Source: Candidatus Persebacteraceae bacterium Df01
Lineage (GTDB): Bacteria > Pseudomonadota > Gammaproteobacteria > Tethybacterales > Persebacteraceae
Length of the DNA stretch: 52,472 bases
Assembly: GCA_030386295.1 (NCBI GenBank)
Contig: JANQAO010000002.1
Coordinates: forward strand, 250,868 to 303,339
Reading direction: 5' to 3'
Under the pieces are notes generated by a model. It had not been told where the DNA came from. It was given only the letters and a program-made list of their open reading frames with translations, and ran no database searches. Shown in pieces: positions 35,379 to 44,653 of this stretch (positions are counted from its first letter, which is position 1; every line of letters starts with the position of its first letter). The translations under genes were made by a program, and so were the position numbers.

Positions 35379-35384
35379 GATAAT
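35379..35384 (+). promoter_or_regulatory. -10 box 6 nt before the acetoacetyl-CoA synthetase start
   Basis: GATAAT (5 of 6 consensus) is followed by TCGCAA and ATG 35391, with no Shine-Dalgarno. Its spacer resembles the CGCAAC seen before ATG 34622. No -35 is clear. Confidence 0.4.
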
Positions 35385-35390
35385 TCGCAA

Positions 35391-37337
35391 ATGACAAGCA
35401 CGCCTATTTTATGGGAACCTTCGGAAGCACGTCAACAAAACAGCCGCATGGTGGAATTTATTGATGCTATAAATCAGCGATACAATTTATGCTTGCCTCG
35501 CCAATATGCGCCACTATGGGAATGGTCAGTAAATGAACCTGCATTATTTTGGGAGGCTGTATGGGATTTCTTTGGTGTTATTGGCGATAAAGGCGAGCGG
35601 CGGCTGATACATCCCAAATCCATGTTCGGTGCACAGTTTTTTCCCGATGCGAAATTAAATTTTGCTGAAAACTTGCTTACCCATGCGGACGAGCGTCCTG
35701 CACTCATCGCTTGGAACGAAAACGGGCAAGCACAAACACTCAACCGTGCCGACCTGCTAACGCAGGCACAACAACTGGCCGGCTGGTTGCGGCTCAATGG
35801 CGTTGGTCCCGGTGACCGCGTGGGTGCCTATCTGCCAAATATTCCTGAAACTGTCGTCGCTTTTTTGGCAACAACATCGCTAGGAGCCATATTTTCTTCC
35901 TGCTCCATGGATTTCGGTGCTGACGGCGTAACTTCTAGGCTAGGACAAATCACACCCACCATATTAATTACCGCTGACGGTTATCGTTATGCTGGTCGAG
36001 ACATTTCTCGGCAAGACACCGTTGCCGATATTATGGCGCGCATTCCTTCCGTACGTGCCGTCTTAACCGTTCCCTATTTACACAAAAATGCCGCGCCAAT
36101 AGCGGGGGGGTGTCTTTGGCAAGACGCTTTAACTACCGAACCGATAACAGATTTTTATCCGTGTGCGTTCAACGACCCACTGGTCATTTTATTTTCATCA
36201 GGAACCACCGGTGCGCCTAAATGTATCGTTCACAATGTAGGTGGCGTTTTATTGCAACATCTTAAAGAGTTAGGGTTACACACCGATTTACACGCTAATG
36301 AAAGTATTTTTTACTTCACTACGTGCGGCTGGATGATGTGGAATTGGTTAGTGAGTTCACTCGCTTTACAAGCGACGCCGGTGCTTTTTGAGGGGGATCC
36401 CACACACCCATCACCGGCGGTATTATGGGACATGGCGGATGCCTGTTCGGTAACGGTATTTGGTGCTTCTGCCAAATATGTAGACACGTTACGCAAAGCG
36501 AGTATCGCCCCACGACATACTCACCAATTGAAAATGTTGCGCACAATTTGTTCTACTGGATCACCGCTACTAGCCGACAGCTTTAAATATGTGTACAGCA
36601 ACATTAAAGCAGACGTACAATTGGCGTCTATTTCTGGCGGAACTGACATTGTGTCATGTTTCGTTTTGGGCAATCCGCTAGATAAAGTGCGATTGGGAGA
36701 GATTCAATGCCGAGGGCTGGGCATGACGGTAGATGTGTACGACGATGCTGGGCAACCATTACGCAATGCGCCGGGAGAATTTGTGTGCACAACACCTTTT
36801 CCCAGTATGCCGGTTATGTTTTGGGATGATGAAGATGGCACAAAATACTATAACGCTTACTTTTCCCGTTTTCAAAATGTGTGGGCGCACGGCGATTGGG
36901 CAACGCTCACTGCTCACGGTAGCCTTGTAATTCACGGACGTTCAGACGCCACACTTAATCCCAGCGGAGTGCGCATTGGCACGGCAGAAATTTATCGCCC
37001 TGTAGAAGCCTTTGATGAAATCGCCGAAGCCTTGGCGGTGGGACAAGAATGGCAGGATGACCAGCGGGTGATATTATTTGTGCGTTTGGCTGTGGAAACG
37101 GTACTAGATGATATATTGCGCGAACGGTTACGCACCGCCATTCGCCAAAGTGCTAGCCCCCGCCATGTACCAGCCAAAATTATCGCCGTTGCCGACATGC
37201 CCCGCACTCGCTCAGGAAAAATTAGCGAAATTGCAGTTAGAGATATTATTCACAATCGTTCAATTAAAAATTTAGAAGCGCTGACAAATCCGGAAACGCT
37301 AGATTATTTTAAAAACCTGTCAGAATTGCAAGGTTAA
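35391..37337 (+). CDS. aacS: Acetoacetyl-CoA synthetase
   Basis: The 648-aa ANL-superfamily ligase activates acetoacetate to acetoacetyl-CoA with ATP. It carries the N-terminal ACS cap with FFPDAKLNFAENLL, the P-loop VILFSSGTTGAPKCIVH (about residues 265-281), TTCGWMMWNWLVSSLA, the GGTDIVSCFVLGNP motif characteristic of the AacS branch, and the C-terminal HGRSDATLNPSGVRIGTAEIYR and TRSGKISE (catalytic Lys) blocks. It allows use of ketone bodies or degradation products of polyhydroxybutyrate. A sodium:solute symporter follows 102 bp downstream. Confidence 0.93.
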   Translation: MTSTPILWEPSEARQQNSRMVEFIDAINQRYNLCLPRQYAPLWEWSVNEPALFWEAVWDFFGVIGDKGERRLIHPKSMFGAQFFPDAKLNFAENLLTHADERPALIAWNENGQAQTLNRADLLTQAQQLAGWLRLNGVGPGDRVGAYLPNIPETVVAFLATTSLGAIFSSCSMDFGADGVTSRLGQITPTILITADGYRYAGRDISRQDTVADIMARIPSVRAVLTVPYLHKNAAPIAGGCLWQDALTTEPITDFYPCAFNDPLVILFSSGTTGAPKCIVHNVGGVLLQHLKELGLHTDLHANESIFYFTTCGWMMWNWLVSSLALQATPVLFEGDPTHPSPAVLWDMADACSVTVFGASAKYVDTLRKASIAPRHTHQLKMLRTICSTGSPLLADSFKYVYSNIKADVQLASISGGTDIVSCFVLGNPLDKVRLGEIQCRGLGMTVDVYDDAGQPLRNAPGEFVCTTPFPSMPVMFWDDEDGTKYYNAYFSRFQNVWAHGDWATLTAHGSLVIHGRSDATLNPSGVRIGTAEIYRPVEAFDEIAEALAVGQEWQDDQRVILFVRLAVETVLDDILRERLRTAIRQSASPRHVPAKIIAVADMPRTRSGKISEIAVRDIIHNRSIKNLEALTNPETLDYFKNLSELQG

Positions 37338-37439
37338 ACGAAAAATAAAATATTTTGCACGTTGTTATAAATTCAAACACCCTTACAACGCGCTACTATC
37401 TCATCAAATTATCACGATACTAAACGAAAGTTCTCACTT

Positions 37440-38834
37440 ATGAATATCGGTTTTTTGGCTACCTCAGGTCTTTTCTACATGCTGGTTGTCTGGTACGTTG
37501 CCCCTCGTCATGTTAGTGTTAATCAATTTTTTACTGGCAAATCTAATAAAAAAACAGAACCCGCTTTTTTATTATTAGCCGCCAGTGCCGCTATCAGTTG
37601 GATATTTGCCAAATCTATTGTTAATTCCGCTGCACTGACTCACGCTTTTGGTCTGTGGGGCGGATTCGGTTACGCTATTTATTATTTATCCTTTATCGTT
37701 GTGGCAGTAACGATTTATTTTTTGCGCGTGCACGGTGGTTACCGTTCATTACCAAATTTTATTTCTACGCGCTACGGCGCACTGTGCATGAAACTTTTTA
37801 TTATCGCCATCGCCATTCGCTTGTTTAACGAGGTATGGTCTAACACCAAAGTAGTGGGACTCTTTTTTGGCGACGAGGGTGGCGGCGGTTACTGGCTGGC
37901 GGTAATAATATTCACACTTTTTACCGCATTTTATACACTCAAAAGCGGCTTACGCGGCAGCCTGCTTACTGACGGTCTGCAAATGTTACTGGCTTCAATT
38001 TTGCTGGTTATTGTAATGGCAAGCATTTTGCCGTCATTTTCCGGCGGCTTGCCCGCCGCTACTGAAACACAAGTAGCCGGTGGCATTACCTTTGCGCTAT
38101 TGGCGCTGGTACAAATCACCTCTTACGGTTTTCACGATCCGGTTCTCACCGACCGCGCCTTTGTAACCAATCCCAAACGCATGTTGGGTGCTTTTTGTCT
38201 GGCCGGACTGGTTGGTGGCACATTTATCGTGCTTTTCGGTCTGACCGGTCTGTATGCCAAAACCATTGGTCACGAAAACGGCAATATCATGGCCAGCATT
38301 GCCGGTGCGGTGTCACTGCCGCTGCTTATTGTATTCAATGTCATGATGCTAACCTCGGCAGGATCTACACTAGATTCCACTTTTTCTTCTACTGCAAAAA
38401 TGACGGCTCTCGATTTCAACCAACAAGCCACCGCTGATCAAAAGGCACTCTCCAAAGGGCGTATTTCAATAGTAATTATCGCTCTCTTGGGCAATCTACC
38501 TTTGCTGTCACTGTATTTAGGCGATAAAGTGGGGCCAGCGATTATCGCCGCCACAACCATTAGCGGCACGATGGTAATGGGATTGGCACCAATTTTTCTG
38601 TTATCATTTATTCGCCGAGCAGGCGTGTTGAGCTTTCATTTGTCGTTTTGGGCTGGGTTAGCACTGGGTATCTGGCTTGCGGTAGCGAAAGCTTCCGTTC
38701 CGGCATGGATGATCATCGGTAGCGGAAAATATGCCGTGCATTTAGGTGTAAATGTGTGGGGATTAGCATTGTGTTCCCTATTGTATGTAGCTGCTGCATT
38801 TATTGTGCCTGCTAAGTCAATAGCGAAAAATTAA
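37440..38834 (+). CDS. Sodium:solute symporter (SSS family)
   Basis: The 464-aa inner-membrane protein has about twelve to thirteen transmembrane segments. It begins with a short helix and then NQFFTGKSNKKTEPAFLLLAASAAISWIFAKS, the SSS-type first helices. The core follows with RSLPNFISTRYG, TAFYTLKSGLRGSLLTDGLQ and SAGSTLDSTFSS (Na2-site region). The substrate is not predictable. The gene is separated from pgk by a strong inverted repeat. A GATACT 18 nt before the ATG may be its -10. Confidence 0.85.
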   Translation: MNIGFLATSGLFYMLVVWYVAPRHVSVNQFFTGKSNKKTEPAFLLLAASAAISWIFAKSIVNSAALTHAFGLWGGFGYAIYYLSFIVVAVTIYFLRVHGGYRSLPNFISTRYGALCMKLFIIAIAIRLFNEVWSNTKVVGLFFGDEGGGGYWLAVIIFTLFTAFYTLKSGLRGSLLTDGLQMLLASILLVIVMASILPSFSGGLPAATETQVAGGITFALLALVQITSYGFHDPVLTDRAFVTNPKRMLGAFCLAGLVGGTFIVLFGLTGLYAKTIGHENGNIMASIAGAVSLPLLIVFNVMMLTSAGSTLDSTFSSTAKMTALDFNQQATADQKALSKGRISIVIIALLGNLPLLSLYLGDKVGPAIIAATTISGTMVMGLAPIFLLSFIRRAGVLSFHLSFWAGLALGIWLAVAKASVPAWMIIGSGKYAVHLGVNVWGLALCSLLYVAAAFIVPAKSIAKN

Positions 38835-38840
38835 AATCAA

Positions 38841-38880
38841 TCCCCGTCAATAACGCCAATATTTCCGTTATTGACGGGGA
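38841..38880. terminator. Convergent (bidirectional) terminator between the symporter and pgk
   Basis: A perfect 15-bp stem (TCCCCGTCAATAACG with its complement) encloses a 10-nt loop between the two gene ends. Minus-strand transcripts continue into TTGATTTTAATTTTT, a usable U-rich tail. The plus-strand tail is weaker. Confidence 0.75.
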
Positions 38881-38908
38881 AATCTAGATTATTCTTGTAT
38901 CCGGTTAC

Positions 38909-40075
38909 TTACCGCTTTAAAACGCTAGCCAATCCCGGCATGGGGCTGCCTTCTATAAATTGCAAAAACGCTCCTCCCCCTGTAGACAAATAAGAAATGC
39001 CACTTTTTACTTCGCTTTGCGCTACCGCCGCCAGCGTATCGCCACCACCTGCCAGCGAATACGCTGGTGATGCTGCAATCATTGCTGCCAGCGCCCGAGT
39101 GCCAGCAGAAAATGGCGGCTGCTCAAACCATCCCAAAGGACCATTCCAAATAATAGTTCCTGCCTTGGCCAACACTCTGCCATAAGCAGCGCAAGCGGCG
39201 GGACCGACATCCACGATACGACCATCCCCAATATCGGACAACTCAGATAGCCGTAACACCCGAATATTTTCACCACTTCCATCAACAACCGTCACATCTT
39301 CTGGTAATAATGTTTTATCGGCATGCGCACTGAGAAACTTTTTGGCCTCGCCAAGCATGTCGTGCTCAGCTAGTGAGTTTCCGATTGGGTTTTCTTCCGC
39401 CAGCAACAAAGTATTGGCAATACCGCCTCCGGCAATTAAATAGTCACACGTTTGCATTAAATTATTTAACGCAGCAAGTTTGGTAGATACTTTGGCGCCA
39501 CCCACCACCGCTACCACCGGTTTGGTGGGATTAAACAACGCTTTTTTCAACGCTTCCACTTCAGCTTGAAGTAACAAACCAGCGCAACACGCTGATGTGG
39601 CTTGTGCTAATGCGCTAGTAGACGCTTCAGCACGGTGGGCAGTGGCAAAGGCGTCCATCACAAATACGTCACCCAGTGTTGCGTAACGGGCAGCAAGATC
39701 TGGGCTGTTTTCTTTTTCTCCAACGTTAAAACGCGTGTTTTCCAGCATCCATACTGCGCCCGGAGGCGGCTGTTGTGTCGGCCAATTCCGACAAAAAACC
39801 ACGTCTTGGCTAATTAAATTTTGTAACTGTGCCGCCACTGGTGCCAATGAACGTGCCGGATTAGGCTCACCTGCTCGCGGACGTCCCAAATGCGACAGGC
39901 ACAATACGCCACCGCCATTTTCCAAAATATGGTGAATGGTCGGAAGCGCCGCACGAATACGCGTGTCATCGGTGCAGTTGCCATCCACCATCGGCACGTT
40001 AAAGTCCGCGCGCAACAATGCAATTTTCCCATGCCAATTAATGTCAGTAAGCGTATAAAAGTCAAATGCTGACAT
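38909..40075 (-). CDS. pgk: Phosphoglycerate kinase
   Basis: The 388-aa cytoplasmic kinase interconverts 1,3-bisphosphoglycerate and 3-phosphoglycerate. It has the substrate loop LLRADFNVPMVDG (about 20-32), LSHLGRP, the VVAVVGGAKVSTKL nucleotide-side block, WNGPLGWFE and the GGGDTLAAV motif near the C-terminus. It lies 3 nt after gap, a two-gene glycolytic/gluconeogenic operon. All key blocks are present. Confidence 0.96.
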   Translation of the reverse strand: MSAFDFYTLTDINWHGKIALLRADFNVPMVDGNCTDDTRIRAALPTIHHILENGGGVLCLSHLGRPRAGEPNPARSLAPVAAQLQNLISQDVVFCRNWPTQQPPPGAVWMLENTRFNVGEKENSPDLAARYATLGDVFVMDAFATAHRAEASTSALAQATSACCAGLLLQAEVEALKKALFNPTKPVVAVVGGAKVSTKLAALNNLMQTCDYLIAGGGIANTLLLAEENPIGNSLAEHDMLGEAKKFLSAHADKTLLPEDVTVVDGSGENIRVLRLSELSDIGDGRIVDVGPAACAAYGRVLAKAGTIIWNGPLGWFEQPPFSAGTRALAAMIAASPAYSLAGGGDTLAAVAQSEVKSGISYLSTGGGAFLQFIEGSPMPGLASVLKR

Positions 40076-40078
40076 ACG

Positions 40079-41083
40079 TTATTCGGCCATCACCGCAGCA
40101 ACATCTACCATCCGACAAGCAAAACCCCACTCATTGTCATACCAAGCCATCACTTTAACCAACCGTTTATTCATTACTTGGGTTTGAGTCGCATCAAAAA
40201 TAGAAGAATATACGGTGTGATTAAAATCGGATGACACCAAAGGCTCATCATTAACGGTCATAACTCCAGTAGGCATGTTTGCCGCAGCCTTCCGCATCAT
40301 GTCATTAATGGCGTTGGCATCGGTATCATTAGCCAGTAAGCAAGTCAAATCTACCAGAGACACATTTTTGACCGGCACCCGAGCGGCAACACCGTTTAGT
40401 TTGCCGGCAAGCTCGGGGATTACTAATCCAACCGCTGCCGCCGCCCCAGTTTTGGTCAGAATAATGGATTCGCCAGCTGCCCGCGCCCGCCGCAGATCTT
40501 TGTGTGACTCATCCAGTATTTTTTGGTCGTTCGTAGAGGCGTGCACCGTACTCATCCAGCCACATTCAATACCGACGTTATTGTGCAAGGTTTGAGCAAC
40601 CGGTGCTAAGCAATTGGTAGTGCATGATGCAGCGGAAACAATAGCACATTTTTTTTCGGTAAGAACGCTATGGTTTACCCCGTACACTACCGTCGCGTCG
40701 GAATTTTTTCCCGGCGCGGAAATTAGAACCTGCTGGGCACCAGCTTGCAAATGGCGTGCCGCATCATCACGAGCTGTAAAAATTCCTGAGCATTCCATTA
40801 CCAGTTGTGTATCGGTAGCCTGCCAGTTAATATCGTCAATATTGGTATGACGACTGTAAGGAATACGATTCCCGTTAACAAGCAAAGCATCACTACTCAC
40901 TTCCACTGAGGCGGCGAAACGCCCGTGAGTACTGTCATAACGCAACAAATGCGCGGCGATATTAATATCGGAACGGCTGTTAATGGCGGAAATGCAAACA
41001 TCGTCACGCCCACTTTCTACTAACGCTCGTAATACACAGCGACCAATGCGCCCAAAACCATTAATACCGACCCGAATAAACAT
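40079..41083 (-). CDS. gap: Glyceraldehyde-3-phosphate dehydrogenase
   Basis: The 334-aa enzyme has the NAD(P)-binding start VGINGFGRIGR (5-15), the catalytic SAASCTTNCLAP with active Cys, VHASTNDQ with the paired His, and a NEWGFACRMVD C-terminus. INSRSDINIAAHLLRYDSTHG shows Ser-Arg-Ser after the second beta strand instead of the usual acidic NAD-selecting residue, so cofactor preference may lean to NADP (inference). Erythrose-4-phosphate dehydrogenase is the alternative reading. A GAGGAT ribosome site precedes ATG 41083. TATAAT lies about 22 nt upstream. Confidence 0.92.
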   Translation of the reverse strand: MFIRVGINGFGRIGRCVLRALVESGRDDVCISAINSRSDINIAAHLLRYDSTHGRFAASVEVSSDALLVNGNRIPYSRHTNIDDINWQATDTQLVMECSGIFTARDDAARHLQAGAQQVLISAPGKNSDATVVYGVNHSVLTEKKCAIVSAASCTTNCLAPVAQTLHNNVGIECGWMSTVHASTNDQKILDESHKDLRRARAAGESIILTKTGAAAAVGLVIPELAGKLNGVAARVPVKNVSLVDLTCLLANDTDANAINDMMRKAAANMPTGVMTVNDEPLVSSDFNHTVYSSIFDATQTQVMNKRLVKVMAWYDNEWGFACRMVDVAAVMAE

Positions 41084-41284
41084 ATGCTATCCTCAAAATG
41101 TTACGATTATATAACGCCTTCATTGTCGCAATTAGTCGCTTTTTTATCCGCTTTCAAATCTAATCTTTTTTTCTGCGCAACGATGACTATAATTACCCTC
41201 ACTCATGTATGAAAATCAACCATTTCCACGCGCGATAATAAATGTGAATGAAATCGCAAAGAATTTTATTTCCCACTGCTAGCA

Positions 41285-41905
41285 ATGTCAAATTTGATAA
41301 AAAAAATTCTCGCGCGCAAAGTGCCGGCTATCACCAATCAAACCGCACTGACCTCTTTTATTGATGGCAGTAGTGCTTATGTCGCACAGTCAACCTTGTA
41401 TGGTTATATCAAAACACGCGCAGGATTCGAATATTTTCGCCTATTTGACGACAAGATTTTTGTGAATTCTATTAATGTCGCTAAATGGAACATTTATGCC
41501 GCCTGCGTTAGCGATTTAACGCTATTTTGCGGTGCTCATATTCGCCAACAATTACAAACCTCTGATAATTTATTAACCGTTTTCATGGCTACTTGTGCCG
41601 AAAGCGCCTTTGCCGAACACGGCACACCGACAGATGCTGGCGATGATTATGTAAAGTTAGTACAAAAAGCCCTGGAGCGCGTCCGCACTGTTTATTGGTT
41701 GGATTTACCCGCTGATGAAAGCCCTTTTTCACACAGCCCTGATGCGCTTGTTTATTGGTCGCCAATCGCCGACAATCACAAAAAACATGATGCCGCTATC
41801 GTTAAAAATTCCATTACTTTTAAGTGGAAAGAAATACGCGATAATTTTCGCCATCAAGCAAACTTACCTGCTCTTGCAAATGAAATATTACAGCAAAAAA
41901 CGTAA
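41285..41905 (+). CDS. Unrecognised 206-aa protein
   Basis: I do not recognise this family. The product is soluble and mixed alpha/beta, without signal peptide or membrane segment. Notable parts are the basic N-terminus MSNLIKKILARK, an aromatic stretch GYIKTRAGFEYFRLFDD, CGAHIRQQLQ, and a Lys-rich C-terminal region. Its coding character is clear, and the stop abuts the stop of the convergent membrane-protein gene. A TATAAT lies at 41188-41193. A 25-codon frame (41205-41282) lies between that -10 and the gene, ending 2 nt before its ATG, and might be a leader peptide. Confidence 0.72.
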   Translation: MSNLIKKILARKVPAITNQTALTSFIDGSSAYVAQSTLYGYIKTRAGFEYFRLFDDKIFVNSINVAKWNIYAACVSDLTLFCGAHIRQQLQTSDNLLTVFMATCAESAFAEHGTPTDAGDDYVKLVQKALERVRTVYWLDLPADESPFSHSPDALVYWSPIADNHKKHDAAIVKNSITFKWKEIRDNFRHQANLPALANEILQQKT

Positions 41906-42277
41906 TTAAAAATAACCGCGTAAATTGTTATATACGTCGTAAATTATGCGCGCAATATCACTTTCAAGTGGAAATGACAGCATGCCGAATGTCGAATAAC
42001 CCAAAAACAATGGCATTAGATAAAAACGGAACATATAAAAAAACCATGCTACATAAAGCGGCACCATAGGACGCAATAAAAATTTTGGGGTAATCGGTGC
42101 AAAACAACGTAATAAAGGATTGGTAACGCGAACGAAAAACTTCATAAAGAAAAAGTTTGATGTCTCTGGTAGAAAAATATTCATGCCAAAACGCCCGATA
42201 AGCGTCCACATCGCGGCGCCCATCACATAATCAATCACGATAACCCAAATCGGGAAAGGGTCAGCGGCTAAATCCAT
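41906..42277 (-). CDS. Small integral membrane protein, possibly YggT-related
   Basis: The 123-aa protein has about three hydrophobic segments (about 9-30, 70-92 and a weaker one at 40-58). A NPLLRCFAPITPKFLLRPMVPLYVAWFFYMFRF block recalls the YggT family loop, but the match is loose. It follows the ActP-like symporter on the same strand behind a hairpin. It may be a minor partner of the symporter or unrelated. Its stop is directly adjacent to the stop of the convergent gene at 41285. Confidence 0.65.
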   Translation of the reverse strand: MDLAADPFPIWVIVIDYVMGAAMWTLIGRFGMNIFLPETSNFFFMKFFVRVTNPLLRCFAPITPKFLLRPMVPLYVAWFFYMFRFYLMPLFLGYSTFGMLSFPLESDIARIIYDVYNNLRGYF

Positions 42278-42308
42278 TCAAGTTAACTGCCTTGTTGAAT
42301 ATTAAATA

Positions 42309-42336
42309 AATCGGGGCAACAAATGTCGCCCCGATT
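42309..42336 (-). terminator. Hairpin after the ActP-like symporter gene
   Basis: AATCGGGGC and GCCCCGATT form a perfect 9-bp stem with a 10-nt loop, followed on the minus strand by TATTTAATATT. The U-run is broken, so it is probably a partial terminator that separates expression of the downstream 123-aa membrane protein. Confidence 0.6.
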
Positions 42337-42361
42337 GAAAACGGTTCAAGCGAATTAATGC

Positions 42362-44173
42362 CTATTGTCCCAGCACCGTTTTGCCTCGCGGAATACGAAT
42401 TTCATCCACCATACGCTGGGTTTCTTCATCCGGCTCTTCAGTTGCCAGCGATACTGTTACCATTAATATCAAACTGGCTGTCATGCCGACTATACCAAAC
42501 CGCAGATGATCTAATCCCAAAATTGGCTCTCCACCCCAAAATCGGACATACATTAAGTACAGCACGCCGGATAAAAAGCCACCGGCAATGCCTGCAATGG
42601 CACCCTGTTTGTTAGCACGCTTCCACCAGACGCCAAGCACCAGCGGGAAGAACAAGCCCGAATTGGCAAAATTAAATGCCCAAGCAACTGCACCAAGAAT
42701 TGAAGTGAGCTTTAAGCTAGCTATAAAGGCACTGAACGCCCCGATAGCAATGAGCAAAACTCGTGCCACAATCAGCCGCTTTTTTGTATCTGCCTGCGGA
42801 TCAATAATTTTGTAGTACAAATCGTGACTCAATGCATTGGCGATTGCCAACAACAATCCGTCAGCCGTGGACATGGCGGCGGCCATGCCGCCAGCGGCGA
42901 CTAGTCCTGAAATAACATAAGGCAATCCCGCAATTTCTGGCGTTGCCAGCACCACGATATCACCGCGCATGAAGAACTCATTAATCTGCAACAAGCCATC
43001 ACCATTGCTGTCAATTACTTTAAGAAAGCCGACATTGGACCATTTTTGCACCCAATCCAGCATCTGTACATCGGCAATCGCTTTGCCAATCAAACCAGTC
43101 GGCAAGCTGGGGTCTAACACCTGTAACTTGGTCAGTGTTGCCAGCGCCGGCGCCGTGAAATACAGCAGAAAAATAAATAACAATGACCATGCCACTGATT
43201 GACGTGCCTCACGCACCGAAGGAGTGGTGAAATAGCGCATCAAAATATGCGGCAACGAGGCGGTTCCCAACATCATACACAATACCAAAGTAACGAATTT
43301 CCATTTAGACAACCAATCATCACCGGCAAAAGCATGCAAAGTTGTCAGCGATTTGAGACCGGCAACACTTTCCGTAGGGTTGAGTATGCCCACCTGATGC
43401 ATGACTTCCAACTCGGCTACTCGCATCACCGCATCACCGTAACCAAAATGCGGAATAATGCCAAATCCCTGCTTGTTAGACATCCACACTACCGGCACGA
43501 CATAGGCGATGATAAGGACAATGTATTGTGCTACCTGAGTCCAAGTTACCGCGCGCATACCACCAAGCATTGAACACAATAAAATTCCCAACAAACCAAA
43601 CCACACACCCACTTCAAAAGGAATTTGTAAAGCCCGCGACGCGATGGTACCGGTGGCGTTGATTTGGGCTGTCACATAAGTAAATGATGCAAACACCAAT
43701 ACCACTACGGCACAAAACCGCGTGATATTGCCACCATAACGCACGCCAACAAAATCCGGAACTGTATAGCAACCAAATTTGCGCAGGTATGGTGCTAATA
43801 ACGAAGCCACCAAAACATAACCGCCGGTCCAGCCAACGACAAAGGCAAGATAACCGTAACCGCCAAAATAAATACCTCCGGCCATAGCGACAAAAGAAGC
43901 ACCAGACATCCAGTCCGCCGCCGTTGCCATGCCGTTGTACAACGCTGGGACTTGCCGCCCGGCGACATAATAAGCATCTACTTCCATCGTGCGCGACAAA
44001 AAGCCAATAATGGCATAAATCGCAATAGTAAAAGCCACAAACATAATGCCGATAGCTTCTGCTGAAACACCTGCTTGCTCCAATATCGCCATCAACGCGA
44101 TAAATAATAAAAATCCTCCAGTGTACAGACCGTACACCTTAGCGATGTTGTCAATAAAATTTCCTTTAAACAT
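42362..44173 (-). CDS. Cation/acetate-type symporter, VC_2705 branch
   Basis: The 603-aa SSS-family transporter has about thirteen membrane segments. Family blocks include YYVAGRQVPALYNGMATAADWMSGASF (about 68-94), GGYVLVASLLAPYLRKFGCYTVPDF and AGGMAAAMSTADGLLLAIANALSHD. A cytoplasmic/periplasmic insert of about 100 residues (SVAGLKSL...) is typical of the VC_2705 group. That group works with the small DUF4212 protein encoded 14 nt upstream. An AAGGATCTCACC leader fits translation from ATG 44173. Acetate or another short organic acid is the likely substrate. Confidence 0.9.
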   Translation of the reverse strand: MFKGNFIDNIAKVYGLYTGGFLLFIALMAILEQAGVSAEAIGIMFVAFTIAIYAIIGFLSRTMEVDAYYVAGRQVPALYNGMATAADWMSGASFVAMAGGIYFGGYGYLAFVVGWTGGYVLVASLLAPYLRKFGCYTVPDFVGVRYGGNITRFCAVVVLVFASFTYVTAQINATGTIASRALQIPFEVGVWFGLLGILLCSMLGGMRAVTWTQVAQYIVLIIAYVVPVVWMSNKQGFGIIPHFGYGDAVMRVAELEVMHQVGILNPTESVAGLKSLTTLHAFAGDDWLSKWKFVTLVLCMMLGTASLPHILMRYFTTPSVREARQSVAWSLLFIFLLYFTAPALATLTKLQVLDPSLPTGLIGKAIADVQMLDWVQKWSNVGFLKVIDSNGDGLLQINEFFMRGDIVVLATPEIAGLPYVISGLVAAGGMAAAMSTADGLLLAIANALSHDLYYKIIDPQADTKKRLIVARVLLIAIGAFSAFIASLKLTSILGAVAWAFNFANSGLFFPLVLGVWWKRANKQGAIAGIAGGFLSGVLYLMYVRFWGGEPILGLDHLRFGIVGMTASLILMVTVSLATEEPDEETQRMVDEIRIPRGKTVLGQ

Positions 44174-44187
44174 GGTGAGATCCTTAA

Positions 44188-44466
44188 TTAATTTTCTTTA
44201 TTTGATTCTGTTTCGTGCATTTCGTGCACGCCAAACTCTTCATCAATCTTATTTTGTCTGTTTACCATCCAAAAAATTAACACAACAAAAATAAACAACG
44301 AGCCTTGCGCCGCCATATAAAAGCCGAGCGGAAAACCCAGAAAATAAATGTTATTGAGCGCATTTCCAAACCAATGCACCACATAACTAAACACAAACCA
44401 AATGCCCAGCGTAGTGAACATTAGCTTACGAGTTCGAGACCAATGCTCGTTATTATTGTTTTCCAT
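44188..44466 (-). CDS. DUF4212 small subunit of the sodium/substrate symporter
   Basis: The 92-aa protein has two transmembrane helices (about 18-40 and 50-76). The DUF4212 pattern is WSRTRKLMFTTLGIWFVFSYVVHWF and LGFPLGFYMAAQGSLFIFVVLIFWMVNRQNKIDEEFG. ATG 44466 follows GAGGAGAG; the frame extends 15 codons further upstream. It is translated just before the large symporter subunit, the standard pairing for this family. Confidence 0.9.
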   Translation of the reverse strand: MENNNNEHWSRTRKLMFTTLGIWFVFSYVVHWFGNALNNIYFLGFPLGFYMAAQGSLFIFVVLIFWMVNRQNKIDEEFGVHEMHETESNKEN

Positions 44467-44481
44467 GCTTCTCTCCTCGCC

Positions 44482-44588
44482 AACATAAAATTTTGTCAGC
44501 AGTATTTTCACCGTATTTATAACATAAAATGATTATTTTTACGTTAATTTGATAAAAAATAATCATTTTATGTTCAAAGTTAACGTAA
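44482..44588. repeat. Cluster of inverted repeats in the divergent symporter/DUF547 promoter region
   Basis: AACATAAAATGATTATTTTT (44521-44540) is perfectly complementary to 44555-44574 (20 bp, 14-nt loop). TTACGTTAA (44539-44547), mostly in that loop, is complementary to 44580-44588. The core AACATAAAAT occurs a third time at 44482-44491. The 20-bp hairpin lies between divergent genes, so it is unlikely to be a terminator. Regulator binding or an alternating RNA/DNA structure is more likely. Confidence 0.7.
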
Positions 44589-44653
44589 CGATGACTGTTA
44601 TGATTAGATTTTCACTATCACTTTTGATTGGTTCGGTGGCACAAGGAATTACG

